Positions 1 to 12,639 of a stretch of 64,000 nt of DNA are shown here, one piece after another; position 1 is the first letter of the stretch, and each line of letters begins with the position of its first letter. The translations under genes were made by a program, and so were the position numbers. The DNA is from Unio delphinus (lineage: Eukaryota; Mollusca; Bivalvia; Unionida; Unionidae), in NCBI GenBank assembly GCA_029339505.1, contig JAQISU010000058.1:1180001-1244000 (forward strand), given 5' to 3'. The notes beneath the pieces were generated by a model that ran no database searches, was not told the DNA's origin, and was given only the letters and a program-made list of their open reading frames with translations.

Positions 1-187
1 AGATATCATGAAAATACTAGACCAGGCCTAGATATCAAGTCAATACTAGACCAGTCCAAGGTTTCATGAAAATACTAGACCAGGCCTAAATATCATGACA
101 ATAATAGACAATGCTTAGATATCATGACAATACAAGACCAGGCCTAGATATCATGACAATACTAGGCCAAGCCTAGATATCATGACA
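1..187. repeat. 29-30 bp minisatellite, about six copies, cut by the window edge
   Basis: Degenerate copies of a unit built on GATATCATGACAATACTAG followed by ACCAGGCCTA. Copies differ by substitutions and 1-bp length changes. The array continues left of the window. Confidence 0.85.
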
Positions 188-439
188 ACTTTATCAAATC
201 TGAGCCTGCAATTTTGTCTCAACAGGTCTCAATGTCACAAATAGTTGTCTTAAAATTAAGATTTATCTTCTGAATTGTCAATTTTAAATCTGAATTAATT
301 TCAGCTAATTATACGACTGAATTCTGCATGTAATTTAAACCCAAACTGTGTTCTACTGGTAAAATCTAGAAAAGATCTGCAAATGACTACTTTTAAAAAG
401 TAATTTGTGATTTAGTGTGTTGATGTTGTTGTAGATTTT

Positions 440-670
440 GATGCCATTTTTCAGCACACGATAGGCTATACATGGCAGCCAGTATTAATGGTGGAGGAAG
501 AACCTGGGAAAACCCCCAGAAAGAACCACTGACCTATGAGAAACTACTGGCATGCTTTCTTACATACCCACAATGGCTGAATCTGAGACTCGAACCCACG
601 CAGACAGAGGTGAGATGGCAGTGATCTGTAAAGGAGAGCGCTTTAGACCACTTGGCCACTCTGGGCCCCT
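440..670 (-). repeat. SINE family A, copy 1 (tRNA-derived, class II head)
   Basis: Read on the minus strand the element starts with a tRNA-like head carrying an A box (TGGCCAAGTGG) and a B box (GGTTCGAGTCTC) separated by a long arm, as in Leu/Ser-type tRNAs. A conserved body follows (AAGCATGCCAGTAGTTTCTC, then GGTTCTTCCTCCACC), with an end near GTGCTGAAAAATGGC. The same order recurs at 6355, 36024, 44278 and 46466. Confidence 0.85.
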
Positions 671-1866
671 TGTGTGTTGATAGCCAATCTAAATCTGAAG
701 CTTATGACTTTATAATCTCAAGGCTAGTCATTTTTGGGTTCCCCATTTCAAGAATTTTGTCCCAAATAATGCCTAATAAAACAGAACTAGTCCAGAAAAC
801 CCTGGGTAGTAAAATGCTCACAATATCAATTAACCTTACTTAGCACCTTTAGGTCTCAAAATTGAATCCCATGTAAGCTATTATTTTTCTCTTTCATTGC
901 CATGCTAATCAGGAAGAACCAACTATTTTACCTTTTTATAAGATAAACAAATCAATCTGAGATTTTCTGTATATTGCTTACTTATAATTTTTAAAAATAT
1001 ATTCAAAAACTGTGCTGCATTAATAATCCATTCGGCTCTTCCATCTGAAAACACAAGCTATGTAACTTTAAAATAGGTAGACAAGTGATCCCATGCTACA
1101 ATAGGTAGACAAATGATCCCATTCTACAATAGGTAGACAAGTGATCCCATGCTACAATAGGTAGACAAGTGATCCCATGCTACAATAGGTAGACAAGTGA
1201 TCCCATGCTACAATAGGTAGACAAGTGATCCCATGCTACAATAGGTAGACAAGTGATCCCATGCTAAAATAGCATAGCTACAACTAATACAAGTGTCAGC
1301 TTATGTGTGTATTCAACCAAAGTTCTTAACTGAGGACGTTTTCTCATCAAAATGTACTTTTTTTTATATAATTAAATATACCTAAAAAAATTATGAAAAC
1401 AATCCAAGATTTAGTCAAATTTTTAAAGGTGATTATTCCAAGGTCAAATGCATCACACTATCTTTTCATGAACTATTTCAATTCTCTAGTCTCTCTGTCT
1501 GTCTCTCTGTCTCTGTCTCTCATGTGAGAGTTCACCCATTTAACAAAAGTTTTCAACACCATATATATGTATACCTGCTTTCAAGTTGTCCAACTGCAAA
1601 CAGCACACACCAAAATCTGGTGTAATAAAATGTACTGCCAGATTTAGGACTATGCAGTTTGTTATTTGTGCTATCTAAATCCCCTGAGCAAACAACAAAG
1701 ACCCTGACATGCTGGCACCTTATGCAATGCCACTTCACAGTGTTGTTGCAGTTGAGCTCAACAACTTATAAGTGCATATATACAGCAAGTCAATGTAACT
1801 ATCCTGAAATCAAATGGATCCTCCTTGGTTGGACCCTGCTTTAGAATGTCAACACATTATCATTAA
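671..1866 (-). other. probable 3' UTR and downstream flank of the TXNDC11-like gene
   Basis: Non-coding sequence after the stop codon, containing a short CTGTCT-type run (about 1494-1520) and a 28-bp minisatellite. I saw no clear canonical minus-strand AATAAA in the first few hundred bases, so the poly(A) site is not placed. Small ORFs on both strands here are not supported. Confidence 0.4.
1073..1268. repeat. 28-bp minisatellite, about seven copies
   Basis: Nearly identical tandem copies of AGGTAGACAAGTGATCCCAT followed by GCTACAAT, with single-base variants (AAATGATCCC in the second copy). Confidence 0.9.
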
Positions 1867-2308
1867 CTATGCCATTCCTTTAAAAAGGTTCTGAAACTCT
1901 TTAAAGCTAAGCCCAAGATACTGCTTTTCTATTAAATACTTTTTCAGCAGTTCTGCCTTCCTGGTTTTCTGGTCCTTCTCAGCTATTGATTTGGAAATAA
2001 ATTTTAGTGTAGCTGTGATCCATGAGGGCTCAATTTTGCTCTTGGTGGTGTCCGAGTCACCCTGCTCGTAACTAGCAATACTCCGTGATTTAAGTCTAAC
2101 GATTTTACGCAAGAGTCGATGTCGATCTTGTTTAAGACAGTGCAGTGTTCTTTTTGTTTTTCGAAGGTTCTTAGCTACACAGCGGCGGGAGCAAAGAGTG
2201 AGGGCAGTGTGAAGCTGTTCAGTGAAGACAGCATGATGTAAGGTGAACTTCACCAAATTAGGTAACGTCTTTGGGATCGACTCTGGAAACATGACACTGT
2301 CTGATTTG
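1867..2308 (-). CDS. TXNDC11: TXNDC11-like terminal coding exon E
   Basis: Acceptor TTTATCTTTCAG ends just before 2308. The exon starts with the C that finishes the Ser codon from exon D, then reads KSDSVMFPESIPKTLPNLVK and on to a stop at 1867-1869, giving 146 residues. The opening aligns with the human stretch RKDLSVKYPED...TLPNLLRFILHH, tying this exon to exon D across a 38-kb intron. After HHA the sequence is rich in Lys, Arg and Leu (for example NLRKTKRTLHCLKQDRHRLL), consistent with the helical C-terminal region of the family, though shorter than in vertebrates. It ends FKGMA with no KDEL-type retrieval signal. The internal ATG at 2292 is not a start. Confidence 0.88.
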
Positions 2309-5300
2309 CTGAAAGATAAAATGAAATCTTATCAATGACAGAACATTCTTGACCAACCTTCATATCATTCTCTCAAAGGTGTAGCAGAGATTTACTTAGC
2401 AAAAGAATCTGTTAAATTCAGAAAAAAGTAGTTTATAACTAATAAAGCCTTAGAAAAAGAACAGCCCTGGATATGTTGATAAAGTAAATGTAAAATAAAA
2501 TTAAGTAAAAGCTAAACAATTTAGACTTTTGGAAAATTACATTTATAATGCTTACTAAATTTTAAAACCATCTCTCAAAAATGTCAACACTGTTTAACAG
2601 ATCTGGTGATTTTTATTACAGTCCTTAACTATGCCCTGTATTCACAAAACTTTTCCAGTTTATCATTAAGCTAAAATATTGATAGTTTACAATCAATAAG
2701 CTACCCATAATCAAAAAAGTAAATGAGATTCCAAAATATATGTATAGATACAGATGTTTGAAAAGTAATTTATTTTGTAACAATGTAAAAAAAAGTACCT
2801 AGGATAAACAGAATTTTGAGTTTCAGTGAGCATTCACACTGCAGTTTCATTCTGAATGAATTATAATCATTTTCAACAAAGGTCCATTTTGTCAACACTA
2901 ATCTAACCTGACTGGAGTTAAATTGTAATATTATATATAAAAACTCCAATTTCAGAGATCAAATTTGTGCTTTTTTGTTCTTTTATTCTTCAAAATAGTT
3001 GTTAATCATAAACACTTGCCTCCAGTTAGCATGTCTAGATAAGCTGTGATGCTAGGGCAGATTATCGTTTTTCTTATTAAAATTTTTAACTCAAAATGTG
3101 CCCTTGATGAATGTAAATAAAACTGGGATCAAAACAAGGAACCCATGATGTCACTCATTTTATCAATGAAAATGTCAGTTTCTACACGCAAATTACAGAA
3201 TCAAGAACAAGAAATTTGCAACCTTATTTCTAAAAGAAATATGTCATGTATTTTATTCAAGACACTATTCTTAACTTTACAATGTAATATCACTCGACAC
3301 TAATGACAACTGGTAGTATCAAAAACACACCTATTAAATAAATCTTGACAAGTGAAATGTGTGTTTCAATTTGATCTTTTAATTACATACAAGTTATATT
3401 CCATCCTCCAGTCAAACCTGAAATTGTGAATTAACTTTCCAAGCAATGCCTGCAAGATATCTTGTGTGTCACGTTGTGGTGCTGATGTTTCCTGGTTCAT
3501 GTATACACATATTTTCTAATTGTTAATTCCTAGTTGAGAGAGCATGGGATAATGTCAATATGTGATATGAAAATTACACCTATGTACCCAATTCTAGACA
3601 CAAAGAAACTGCCTAAATTCAAATGGAATTCTACCATCAGGTAGACACCCCTCTGATTGGTCAAAGTGCAATCTTAGGCTTTCAGGGACCAGGTAAGTGA
3701 GTAACAAGTGCTAAAATTACCCCAAGGCAATTTTCAAAGAGACCAGACCATGTCCAATGGATTTGAATGTACTCTAAGTGGCAAAAGTTATGTACTCGTT
3801 AAACAGTAGGAAGGAATTCTAGTGAAATTCTAATTTTGGATTGCGAACATAGACTTCTTGAAGCTACATATCTTCACCCAAATTTGTCTCACTTTCATAA
3901 CTAGGTGTTGTAAGATTGATACATTATTATGTACATTTTATTTGTTGATTTTATTTATCAGAACTGGAATCTTCCATGTAAAGTTGAATTATCAACATAG
4001 TGTAAAGTAGCATATGATTTACAGGCAACTTTAACATAATTGGATGGATTGTGTAATTTATTATGTTGCATCATAATGTATGATTTAATTTATTAGCTAA
4101 TTGTGTTAGAACTTGTTTTATTAGTACATATATGAATACATGTATATAGATTGTGAAGTATGAGAAGTATGCAGAGTTAGTCATTGCTGGTCTTCACATA
4201 TAATTAAGTATCTGTATATGGTATTTGTCTTCGATAATTCACTGCTGTTGATGATCATTATATTGAAATGTTAACAATTAGGGACCAGTATGCATGTATC
4301 AGACGTCATTGATAAAATTGTTGTTGTTATAGTACAATTATTAGAGAACAAAGGAAATTTAGATGTGAGTGCGTGAGTTGACCTGACAATTTATTCATCA
4401 TTATTCTGATGAAAGTTCTGAGAGAGTGTGGTTAATTCTCCTGAGATAAGAGCAAGGAGACAAGAATGTATGTTTCTTCTAATGCCACAGGAAGCTTTCT
4501 GGATGGGTGTGAGAGGCAACACTGGGGATAGGAGAGAGAGAGTGAAGGCAAGTTGAGAGCATGTGAGGGGAGGTCTACTGTGATGTCAGCAGTTTGTGTG
4601 GAGAAGCAGTGCTTGAAGGAAGCATGTAAGAGAGTACCAGAAGTGTCAGGATGGATCTGGATATGCCATGAGAGCATGTAGTCAATGGTACCAGAAATAC
4701 CAAAAGAAAACAAGAGGTGGACTGGTGAGTAACAGAGACTAAACTGAAGAGAAGCACTCTTATTTAAGACCTTAAATTCATATAATGAAATAGTAACTGG
4801 CAACTGTGAATAGGTCATTGACTGTATTTGTTCGAAAGAAATTGATATATTTTTATTAAATTGTAATACCTTTTACCAGGAGTAATTTATAGACCATCAG
4901 TATTGCTGACTGGGGGCTTGGAGATATTTAAATTTTAATTGTCCACCTTCTCCGGTTTAAAATATAATACTGAAGGAGGCAAGTGACATTTTAAGAACCT
5001 AATTATGTGCAACTGTGTTTTGATTTTTGACTTCCATTCTTACAACCAATTAAAAGTATACATCTTTTGTATCACTTTGTTAGTTAAATATTTTGTAACA
5101 TTTCAAGGAGCTAGAAAAAAAGTTAAAAGGTATGCAAATCTTACCTGTGTAGAGCAATTCATGATGGTCATGTATATAGTCAGCTTGACCACTACTACAC
5201 TGTTTTAAATGTTTTTATTTAAGTAGCATCATTAAAGTATATAATATTAATCACTGGTTTATCCTAGTCAATCAAAAATTTGATAAAGGAAAGCAAGGGA

Positions 5301-5976
5301 TAAAAGACATTCTAATTATGGAGAAGTGAGATCTAAAACTTGTGGAGAACTTAGAATTTCGGAGTTGGCATTCAAAGGTTTGTTCAATGATAAGCAGTTA
5401 TCTTGTGAATGCATGCAATGAAATTAAAGCTACTGATATAATACAAAATGTAAAACTAAATAAGCTTCATCATTTATTTTAATGAAGAAAACAGGCTACT
5501 GGTAGCTCTGGTAACAATAACAAAAATATATTGCATTTGCAGAAAGCAGTGACATAATGCATAATGTTTTCCTGGATATCACAAGATGTTTTTTGAAACC
5601 TGCTTTAGTGCTGTTTTAAAAATCTTTCAAAAGATAGTTACCTTGAAGATAAAGAGTTAATTTATAAAGAAAAGTGAAAATCATTAGAAGAAAAAATGAT
5701 TGCCAATGATATATAAAACCATTTAACTAACTCTCCCTTTTTGATCTCCATCCCTTGCATAATACCTTAGCAACATGTACTCTTGCTTATATAAGCTGCA
5801 GTTTCTATCTTTTGGACCCACTGTGTACAAGTTATTGAAGCTACCAGGATTCTGGCATTGTAATTAATGTTAAATTTGCTTACAGTAATATCCATATTTT
5901 CAAAATCAAGAAAGAAACTATTGATGCAACAAATTTGCCCAAATACAGTACATAATCACATGATTTTTGTTTGAAT

Positions 5977-6283
5977 AGGATTTTTTAACGTAGTTTTAAC
6001 AATTTTTCTGTCATATTGCTACAATGTCTGCAGTGAAGCAGTTTATAGTGATGTCTAGCACTGGGGCATTATGCCACAGACATGTAGCATGATGTCCCAC
6101 CCAGTCACATTATCCTGACACCAGGCCGATCAGTCCTAACACTAACCTCTTAATGCTGAGCATCAAGCAAGGCAGCTGTTAGTACCATTTTTGTAAGTCT
6201 TTGGTATGATTCGGCCAGGGATTGAACCCACGACCTCCCGCTTCAAAGGCGGACACTCCAACCACTAGTCCACCGGAGCAGTT
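5977..6283 (-). repeat. SINE family B, copy 1 (tRNA-derived)
   Basis: Minus-strand reading begins with a class I tRNA-like head: GCTCCGGTGGACTAGTGGTT (A box) and GTGGGTTCAATCCC (B box). A body follows with the segments AAAATGGTACTAACAGCTGC and GGGTGGGACATCATGCTACA, ending AAAACTACGTTAAAAAATCC. Three further copies at 32597, 48041 and 56727 share the whole order, and the two best preserved end in a CAAA-type tail. Confidence 0.88.
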
Positions 6284-6354
6284 TCCATAATCACATGAAA
6301 CTAACCAGTAAAAGTTATTACTGGATTTTTTAGAACTTTGTTTCAACAATTCTA

Positions 6355-6630
6355 GAGGTCCTCATTGGCTGAGTAGTTTAAAATGCTTTCCGTTACGGAT
6401 CACTGCCGTCTCACCTCTGTCTGTGTGTGTTCAAGTCTAAGATTTGGCTAATGTAGTTATGTGAGAAAGCTTGCCAGTAGCTTCTCATGGGTCGGTGGTT
6501 CTTTCCAGGGGTTTTCCCAGGTTCTTCCTCCACCAATAATATTAACCGCTATGTACAGCCTATCGTGTGCTGAAAATTGGCACACAATAGGCTGTACATG
6601 GCGACCAGTATTATTGGCAGAGGAAGACAA
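6355..6630 (+). repeat. SINE family A, copy 2, with inverted tail fragment
   Basis: Plus-strand copy with degraded A box (TGGCTGAGTAG) and B box (TGTTCAAGTCT), then the body with GCCAGTAGCTTCTCATGGGT and GGTTCTTCCTCCACC. At about 6575 the sequence turns round: 6580-6625 is an inverted copy of 6525-6570, so two tails meet head to head and form a long hairpin. Confidence 0.85.
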
Positions 6631-7330
6631 AAACAACAACAACCAACAATTCTAAATTATAATATACAGGTCTTCAAAGAAATATTGAAAAGCAGAGAAT
6701 TATGGGACCCACAAATAACAACTGCATCCTTTTTCAACTGGCCATTACTCTGCTAAGCCTGTAACACCACACCAAGTCCTCACAAACTCGTTTGTGATTC
6801 CATTTTCACTAGCCTAGGTTTTCACTGATCCACTTCATTCCACATCACCCCTTGGCATATGTCGTTAACTGAAACACTGATTTCATTATGTACCCTGCAA
6901 TAAAGTGGGTTGATGACCCTTGGCTAGTGAAGATGGCATGATTATAGAAACAAAAGTAATGGATAAAAATCTACTATTAAGTAAAAAGATCTGCTAAATA
7001 TCAAATTTATTTTAACTGACTGATCTTGCTACAATTTATAAATGAGTGTTTGTTTTACAGTTGATCTATACAGGTTATTGGAAGGTATCTAAAAATCAAG
7101 CCGTTAGACCTATACAGTATTTGTAAGCTCTGTATGTCACTCTATTACAAAACAAATGAAGAATGAAACAATCTAATATTGGAGACTAATTTATTTATGG
7201 TTCATGTATAGCAACCAATTTAGATGCCAAATCATAATCTTTGATGATCAATCACACAGCTTGAGGCTGCGCGACTTGTTTGACAATTCAGGCTGCAGAG
7301 ACTGAAAATTGCAATGTTACATTATTATAA

Positions 7331-10300
7331 AAACATTTTATTTTCAGGGTTTTCTAACATAAAAATGACTTTTTTTCTTCAGGGTTTTCTAATATAAAAA
7401 TGACATTTTATTTTCAGGGTTTTCTAATATAAAAATGACATTTTATTTTCAGGGTTTTCTAATATGAAAATGACATTTTATTTTCAGGGTTTTCTAATAT
7501 GAAAATGACATTTTATTTTCAGGGTTTTCTAATATGAAAATGACATTTTATTTTCAGGGTTTTCTAATATAAAAATGACATTTTATTTTCAGGGTTTTCT
7601 AATATAAAATGACTATTTTTCTTCAGGGTTTTCTAACATGAAAATGACATTTTATTTTCAGGGTTTTCTAATATAAAATGACTATTTTTCTTCAGGGTTT
7701 TCTAATATGAAAATGACATTTTATTTTCAGGGTTTTCAAACATAAAAATGACATTTTATTTTCAGGGTTTTCTAATATAAAATGACATTTTATTTTCAGG
7801 ATTTTCTAATATGAAAATGACATTTTATTTTCAGGGTTTTCTAATATGAAAATTACATTTTATTTTCAGGGTTTTCTAATATAAAAATGACATTTTATTT
7901 TCAGGGTTTTCTAATATAAAAATGACATTTTATTTTCAGGGTTTTCTAATATGAAAATGACATTTTATTTTCAGGGTTTTCTAATATGAAAATGACATTT
8001 TATTTTCAGGGTTTTCTAATATAAAATGACATTTTATTTTCAGGGTTTTCTAATATAAAATGACATTTTATTTTCAGGGTTTTCTAATATGAAAATGACA
8101 TTTTATTTTCAGGGTTTTCTAATATGAAAATGACATTTTATTTTCAGGGTTTTCTAATATAAAATGACATTTTATTTTCAGGGTTTTCTAATATAAAAAT
8201 GACATTTTATTTTCAGGGTTTTCTAATATGAAAATGACATTTTATTTTCAGGGTTTTCTAATATAAAATGACATTTTATTTTCAGGGTTTTCTAATATAA
8301 AAATGACATTTTATTTTCATGGTTTTCTAATATGAAAATGACATTTTATTTTCAGGGTTTTCTAATATGAAAATGACATTTTATTTTCAGGGTTTTCTAA
8401 TATAAAAATGACATTTTATTTTCAGGGTTTTCTAATATAAAATGACTATTTTTCTTCAGGGTTTTCTAACATGAAAATGACATTTTATTTTCAGGGTTTT
8501 CTAATATAAAATGACTATTTTTCTTCAGGGTTTTCTAACATGAAAATGACATTTTATTTTCAGGGTTTTCTAATATAAAATGACTATTTTTCTTCAGGGT
8601 TTTCTAATATGAAAATGACATTTTATTTTCAGGGTTTTCAAACATAAAAATGACATTTTATTTTCAGGGTTTTCTAATATAAAATGACATTTTATTTTCA
8701 GGATTTTCTAATATGAAAATGACATTTTATTTTCAGGGTTTTCTAATATGAAAATTACATTTTATTTTCAGGGTTTTCTAATATAAAAATGACATTTTAT
8801 TTTCAGGGTTTTCTAATATAAAAATGACATTTTATTTTCAGGGTTTTCTAATATGAAAATGACATTTTATTTTCAGGGTTTTCTAATATGAAAATGACAT
8901 TTTATTTTCAGGGTTTTCTAATATAAAATGACTATTTTTCTTCAGGGTTTTCTAACATGAAAATGACATTTTATTTTCAGGGTTTTCTAATATAAAATGA
9001 CTATTTTTCTTCAGGGTTTTCTAACATGAAAATGACATTTTATTTTCAGGGTTTTCTAATATAAAATGACTATTTTTCTTCAGGGTTTTCTAATATGAAA
9101 ATGACATTTTATTTTCAGGGTTTTCAAACATAAAAATGACATTTTATTTTCAGGGTTTTCTAATATAAAAATGACATTTTATTCTCAGGGTTTTCAAACA
9201 TAAAAATGACATTTTATTTTCAGGGTTTTCTAATATAAAATGACATTTTATTTTCAGGGTTTTCTAATATGAAAATGACATTTTATTTTCAGGGTTCTCT
9301 AATATAAAAATGACATTTTATTTTCAGGGTTTTCTAATATGAAAATGACATTTTATTTTCAGGGTTTTCTAACATAAAAATGACTTTTTTCTTCAGGGTT
9401 TTCTAATATGAAAATGACATTTTATTTTCAGGGTTTTCTAATATAAAATGACTATTTTTCTTCAGGGTTTTCTAATATGAAAATGACATTTTATTTTCAG
9501 GGTTTTCAAACATAAAAATGACATTTTATTTTCAGGGTTTTCTAATATAAAAATGACATTTTATTTTCAGGGTTTTCAAACATAAAAATGACATTTTATT
9601 TTCAGGGTTTTCTAATATAAAATGACATTTTATTTTCAGGGTTTTCTAATATGAAAATGACATTTTATTTTCAGGGTTTTCTAATATGAAAATTACATTT
9701 TATTTTCAGGGTTTTCTAATATAAAAATGACATTTTATTTTCAGGGTTTTCTAATATGAAAATGACATTTTATTTTCAGGGTTTTCTAATATGAAAATGA
9801 CATTTTATTTTCAGGGTTTTCTAATATAAAAATGACATTTTATTTTCAGGGTTTTCTAATATAAAATGACATTTTATTTTCAGGGTTTTCTAATATAAAA
9901 ATGACATTTTATTTTCAGGGTTTTCAAACATAAAAATGACATTTTATTTTCAGGGTTTTCTAATATAAAATGACATTTTATTTTCAGGGTTTTCTAATAT
10001 GAAAATGACATTTTATTTTCAGGGTTTTCTAATATGAAAATGACATTTTATTTTCAGGGTTTTCTAATATAAAAATGACATTTTATTTTCAGGGTTTTCT
10101 AATATGAAAATGACATTTTATTTTCAGGGTTTTCTAATATAAAAATGACATTTTATTTTCAGGGTTTTCTAATATAAAAATGACATTTTATTTTCAGGGT
10201 TTTCTAATATAAAAATGACATTTTATTTTCAGGGTTTTCTAATATAAAAATGACATTTTATTTTCAGGGTTTTCTAATATGAAAATGACATTTTATTTTC

Positions 10301-11259
10301 AGGGTTTTCTAATATGAAAATGACATTTTATTTTCAGGGTTTTCTAATATGAAAATGACATTTTATTTTCAGGGTTTTCTAATATAAAAATGACATTTTA
10401 TTTTCAGGGTTTTCAAACATAAAAATGACATTTTATTTTCAGGGTTTTCTAATATAAAATGACATTTTATTTTCAGGGTTTTCTAATATGAAAATGACAT
10501 TTTATTTTCAGGGTTTTCTAATATAAAATGACATTTTATTTTCAGGGTTTTCTAATATGAAAATGACATTTTATTTTCAGGGTTTTCTAATATGAAAATG
10601 ACATTTTATTTTCAGGGTTTTCTAATATAAAAATGACATTTTATTTTCAGGGTTTTCTAATATAAAATGACATTTTATTTTCAGGGTTTTCTAATATAAA
10701 ATGACATTTTATTTTCAGGGTTTTCTAATATGAAAATGACATTTTATTTTCAGGGTTTTCTAATATGAAAATGACATTTTATTTTCAGGGTTTTCTAATA
10801 TGAAATTGACATTTTATTTTCAGGGTTTTCTAATATAAAATGACATTTTATTTTCAGGGTTTTCTAATATGAAAATGACATTTTATTTTCAGGGTTTTCT
10901 AATATAAAATGACATTTTATTTTCAGGGTTTTCTAATATGAAAATGACATTTTATTTTCAGGGTTTTCTAATATAAAAATGACATTTTATTTTCAGGGTT
11001 TTCTAATATAAAATGACATTTTATTTTCATGGTTTTCTAATATGAAAATGACATTTTATTTTCAGGGTTTTCTAATATGAAAATGACATTTTCTTTTCAG
11101 GGTTTTCTAATATGAAATTGACATTTTATTTTCAGGGTTTTCTAATATAAAATGACATTTTATTTTCAGGGTTTTCTAATATGAAAATGACATTTTATTT
11201 TCAGGGTTTTCTAACATAAAAATGAAATTTTATTTTCAGGGTTTTCTAATATAAAAATG
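7331..11259. repeat. 35-bp satellite array, about 113 units
   Basis: An uninterrupted array of 34-35 bp units. On the plus strand each unit reads TTTTCTAATATAAAAATGAC then ATTTTATTTTCAGGG. Main variants are ATAAAA or ATGAAAA before TGAC, TTTTCAAACAT instead of TTTTCTAATAT, and GACTATTTTTCTTCAGGG. Variants recur in the same order about 902 bp apart, showing duplication of multi-unit blocks. Most units carry AATAAA on the minus (host-sense) strand and a 3' splice-site-like TTTTATTTTCAG on the plus strand. Longest possible peptides are about 12 codons per unit, so it is not coding. Confidence 0.97.
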
Positions 11260-12639
11260 GTTCTTAACCAATGAATTGATATTTCAAATCTATTATTTCA
11301 GAGAAAGAATTACTGTTTGTTGTTAATACAGTCCTATTGTTTATAGAAATAATTACTGCATTAATATGTAGGTATCCATCTGTTTAACATTTCTTTAAAT
11401 AAAAAAAAAACACACTTTTAAAGTTTTCTAACCAAAAAAAATGGGATTATCCAGGGAACTATTTACTGATCCACAAACATGGGAACTACATAATCAGCCA
11501 TTCCACATTAATGATACATTACCCATTCATTAGCCATTCTCCATTTCTTCCAAAAATAGTTGATAGTTTCTTAATAATATATTGCAAAGCTTTTATAGTT
11601 TTCTTGAAGTTCTAATTTTTGGATTCGGTCTGGAACAGTCCATTAAGAAGGACAGCTTTAGACCCATGCTAAAAAAAAATTGTGTACTCTCTAACCGTAA
11701 GACACAAATGGTGAGATTATAATGAGCATGAAAACTCAAATTCCATCGAAAGCACTATATTATGATCTCTTTATTAAATTTATTGACAAGATCTATGGAT
11801 TTATTCTGCAGCATGACATTATTTACATATATTTTGTTTTCAATCAATGCACTTGCCACAGAGTGATGATAATAAATCACATGGAAGTGTCAAAAGTTTT
11901 CCCTGTTGTTGGATTTATTCATTTCTTTATGATAACAATAAATGTATGTGTGAAGATAATGTTGAAAGCAATAAAGTAATTATTGCCTCTGAGGGATTCT
12001 TGTGTTTAAACTGTATTTTCAAAGCACTAACAGTAAACAACAATAGAACAGAAATTAATCTATTTGTCTTTCTTAAGTGATTCTGATGATCGATACAAAT
12101 TCAGCATCGTTATCTGTGAGGAACATAAACAAGATGACATCTGAGAGGTGAATGCCTAAAATGTATCTTTTCCACTGAAAATATAATTTCTCTATTCTGT
12201 TTGTTCCATTGTGAACATGTTTCAAGCACACATTTTAACCTGTTATGCCATTAGGACATTATTATCAATTTATTTTGTCTCTTTAACCATTGTAAACTAA
12301 TAACAATGAAGAAGTTTGTAAGAAAAGGCAACATCTGGTTACAAGACAGATAAACGTTATTGAAAACAGGACATTAAATGCCCATCCAGTGTTAGTTTTC
12401 CCCTCTTTTGGGATGATGGAGCCATGGGTTTTGATAACTTGGCTATTGGTTTCAATATGCAGTCTTAGACCAAACTTACAATAGGCAAACATTTCTTATG
12501 TGAACTTATTATTACCATAGCATTCTGACCATTAAATCCCTGAATCTATAGGTTTCTTTACCACCTAAGTGTAAACCATTCCCATTGTCTAGAAAAGGGA
12601 CTTATTCTAGAGCAAACATTATTCTACAAAATCAATTTT

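Noticed and set aside
440..670. A genuine tRNA gene, because A and B boxes are present
   Set aside because: The tRNA-like head is fused to a conserved SINE body and occurs in several copies; no cloverleaf with an intact acceptor stem could be drawn.
4432..4818. A 128-codon minus-strand ORF in the last intron
   Set aside because: Low-complexity Ser/Leu-rich translation; including it would not fit the phase-matched junction of exons D and E.
7331..11259. Regular short repeats that might be called a CRISPR array
   Set aside because: Units are contiguous with no unique spacers, the unit itself varies, and the locus is an intron of an animal gene.
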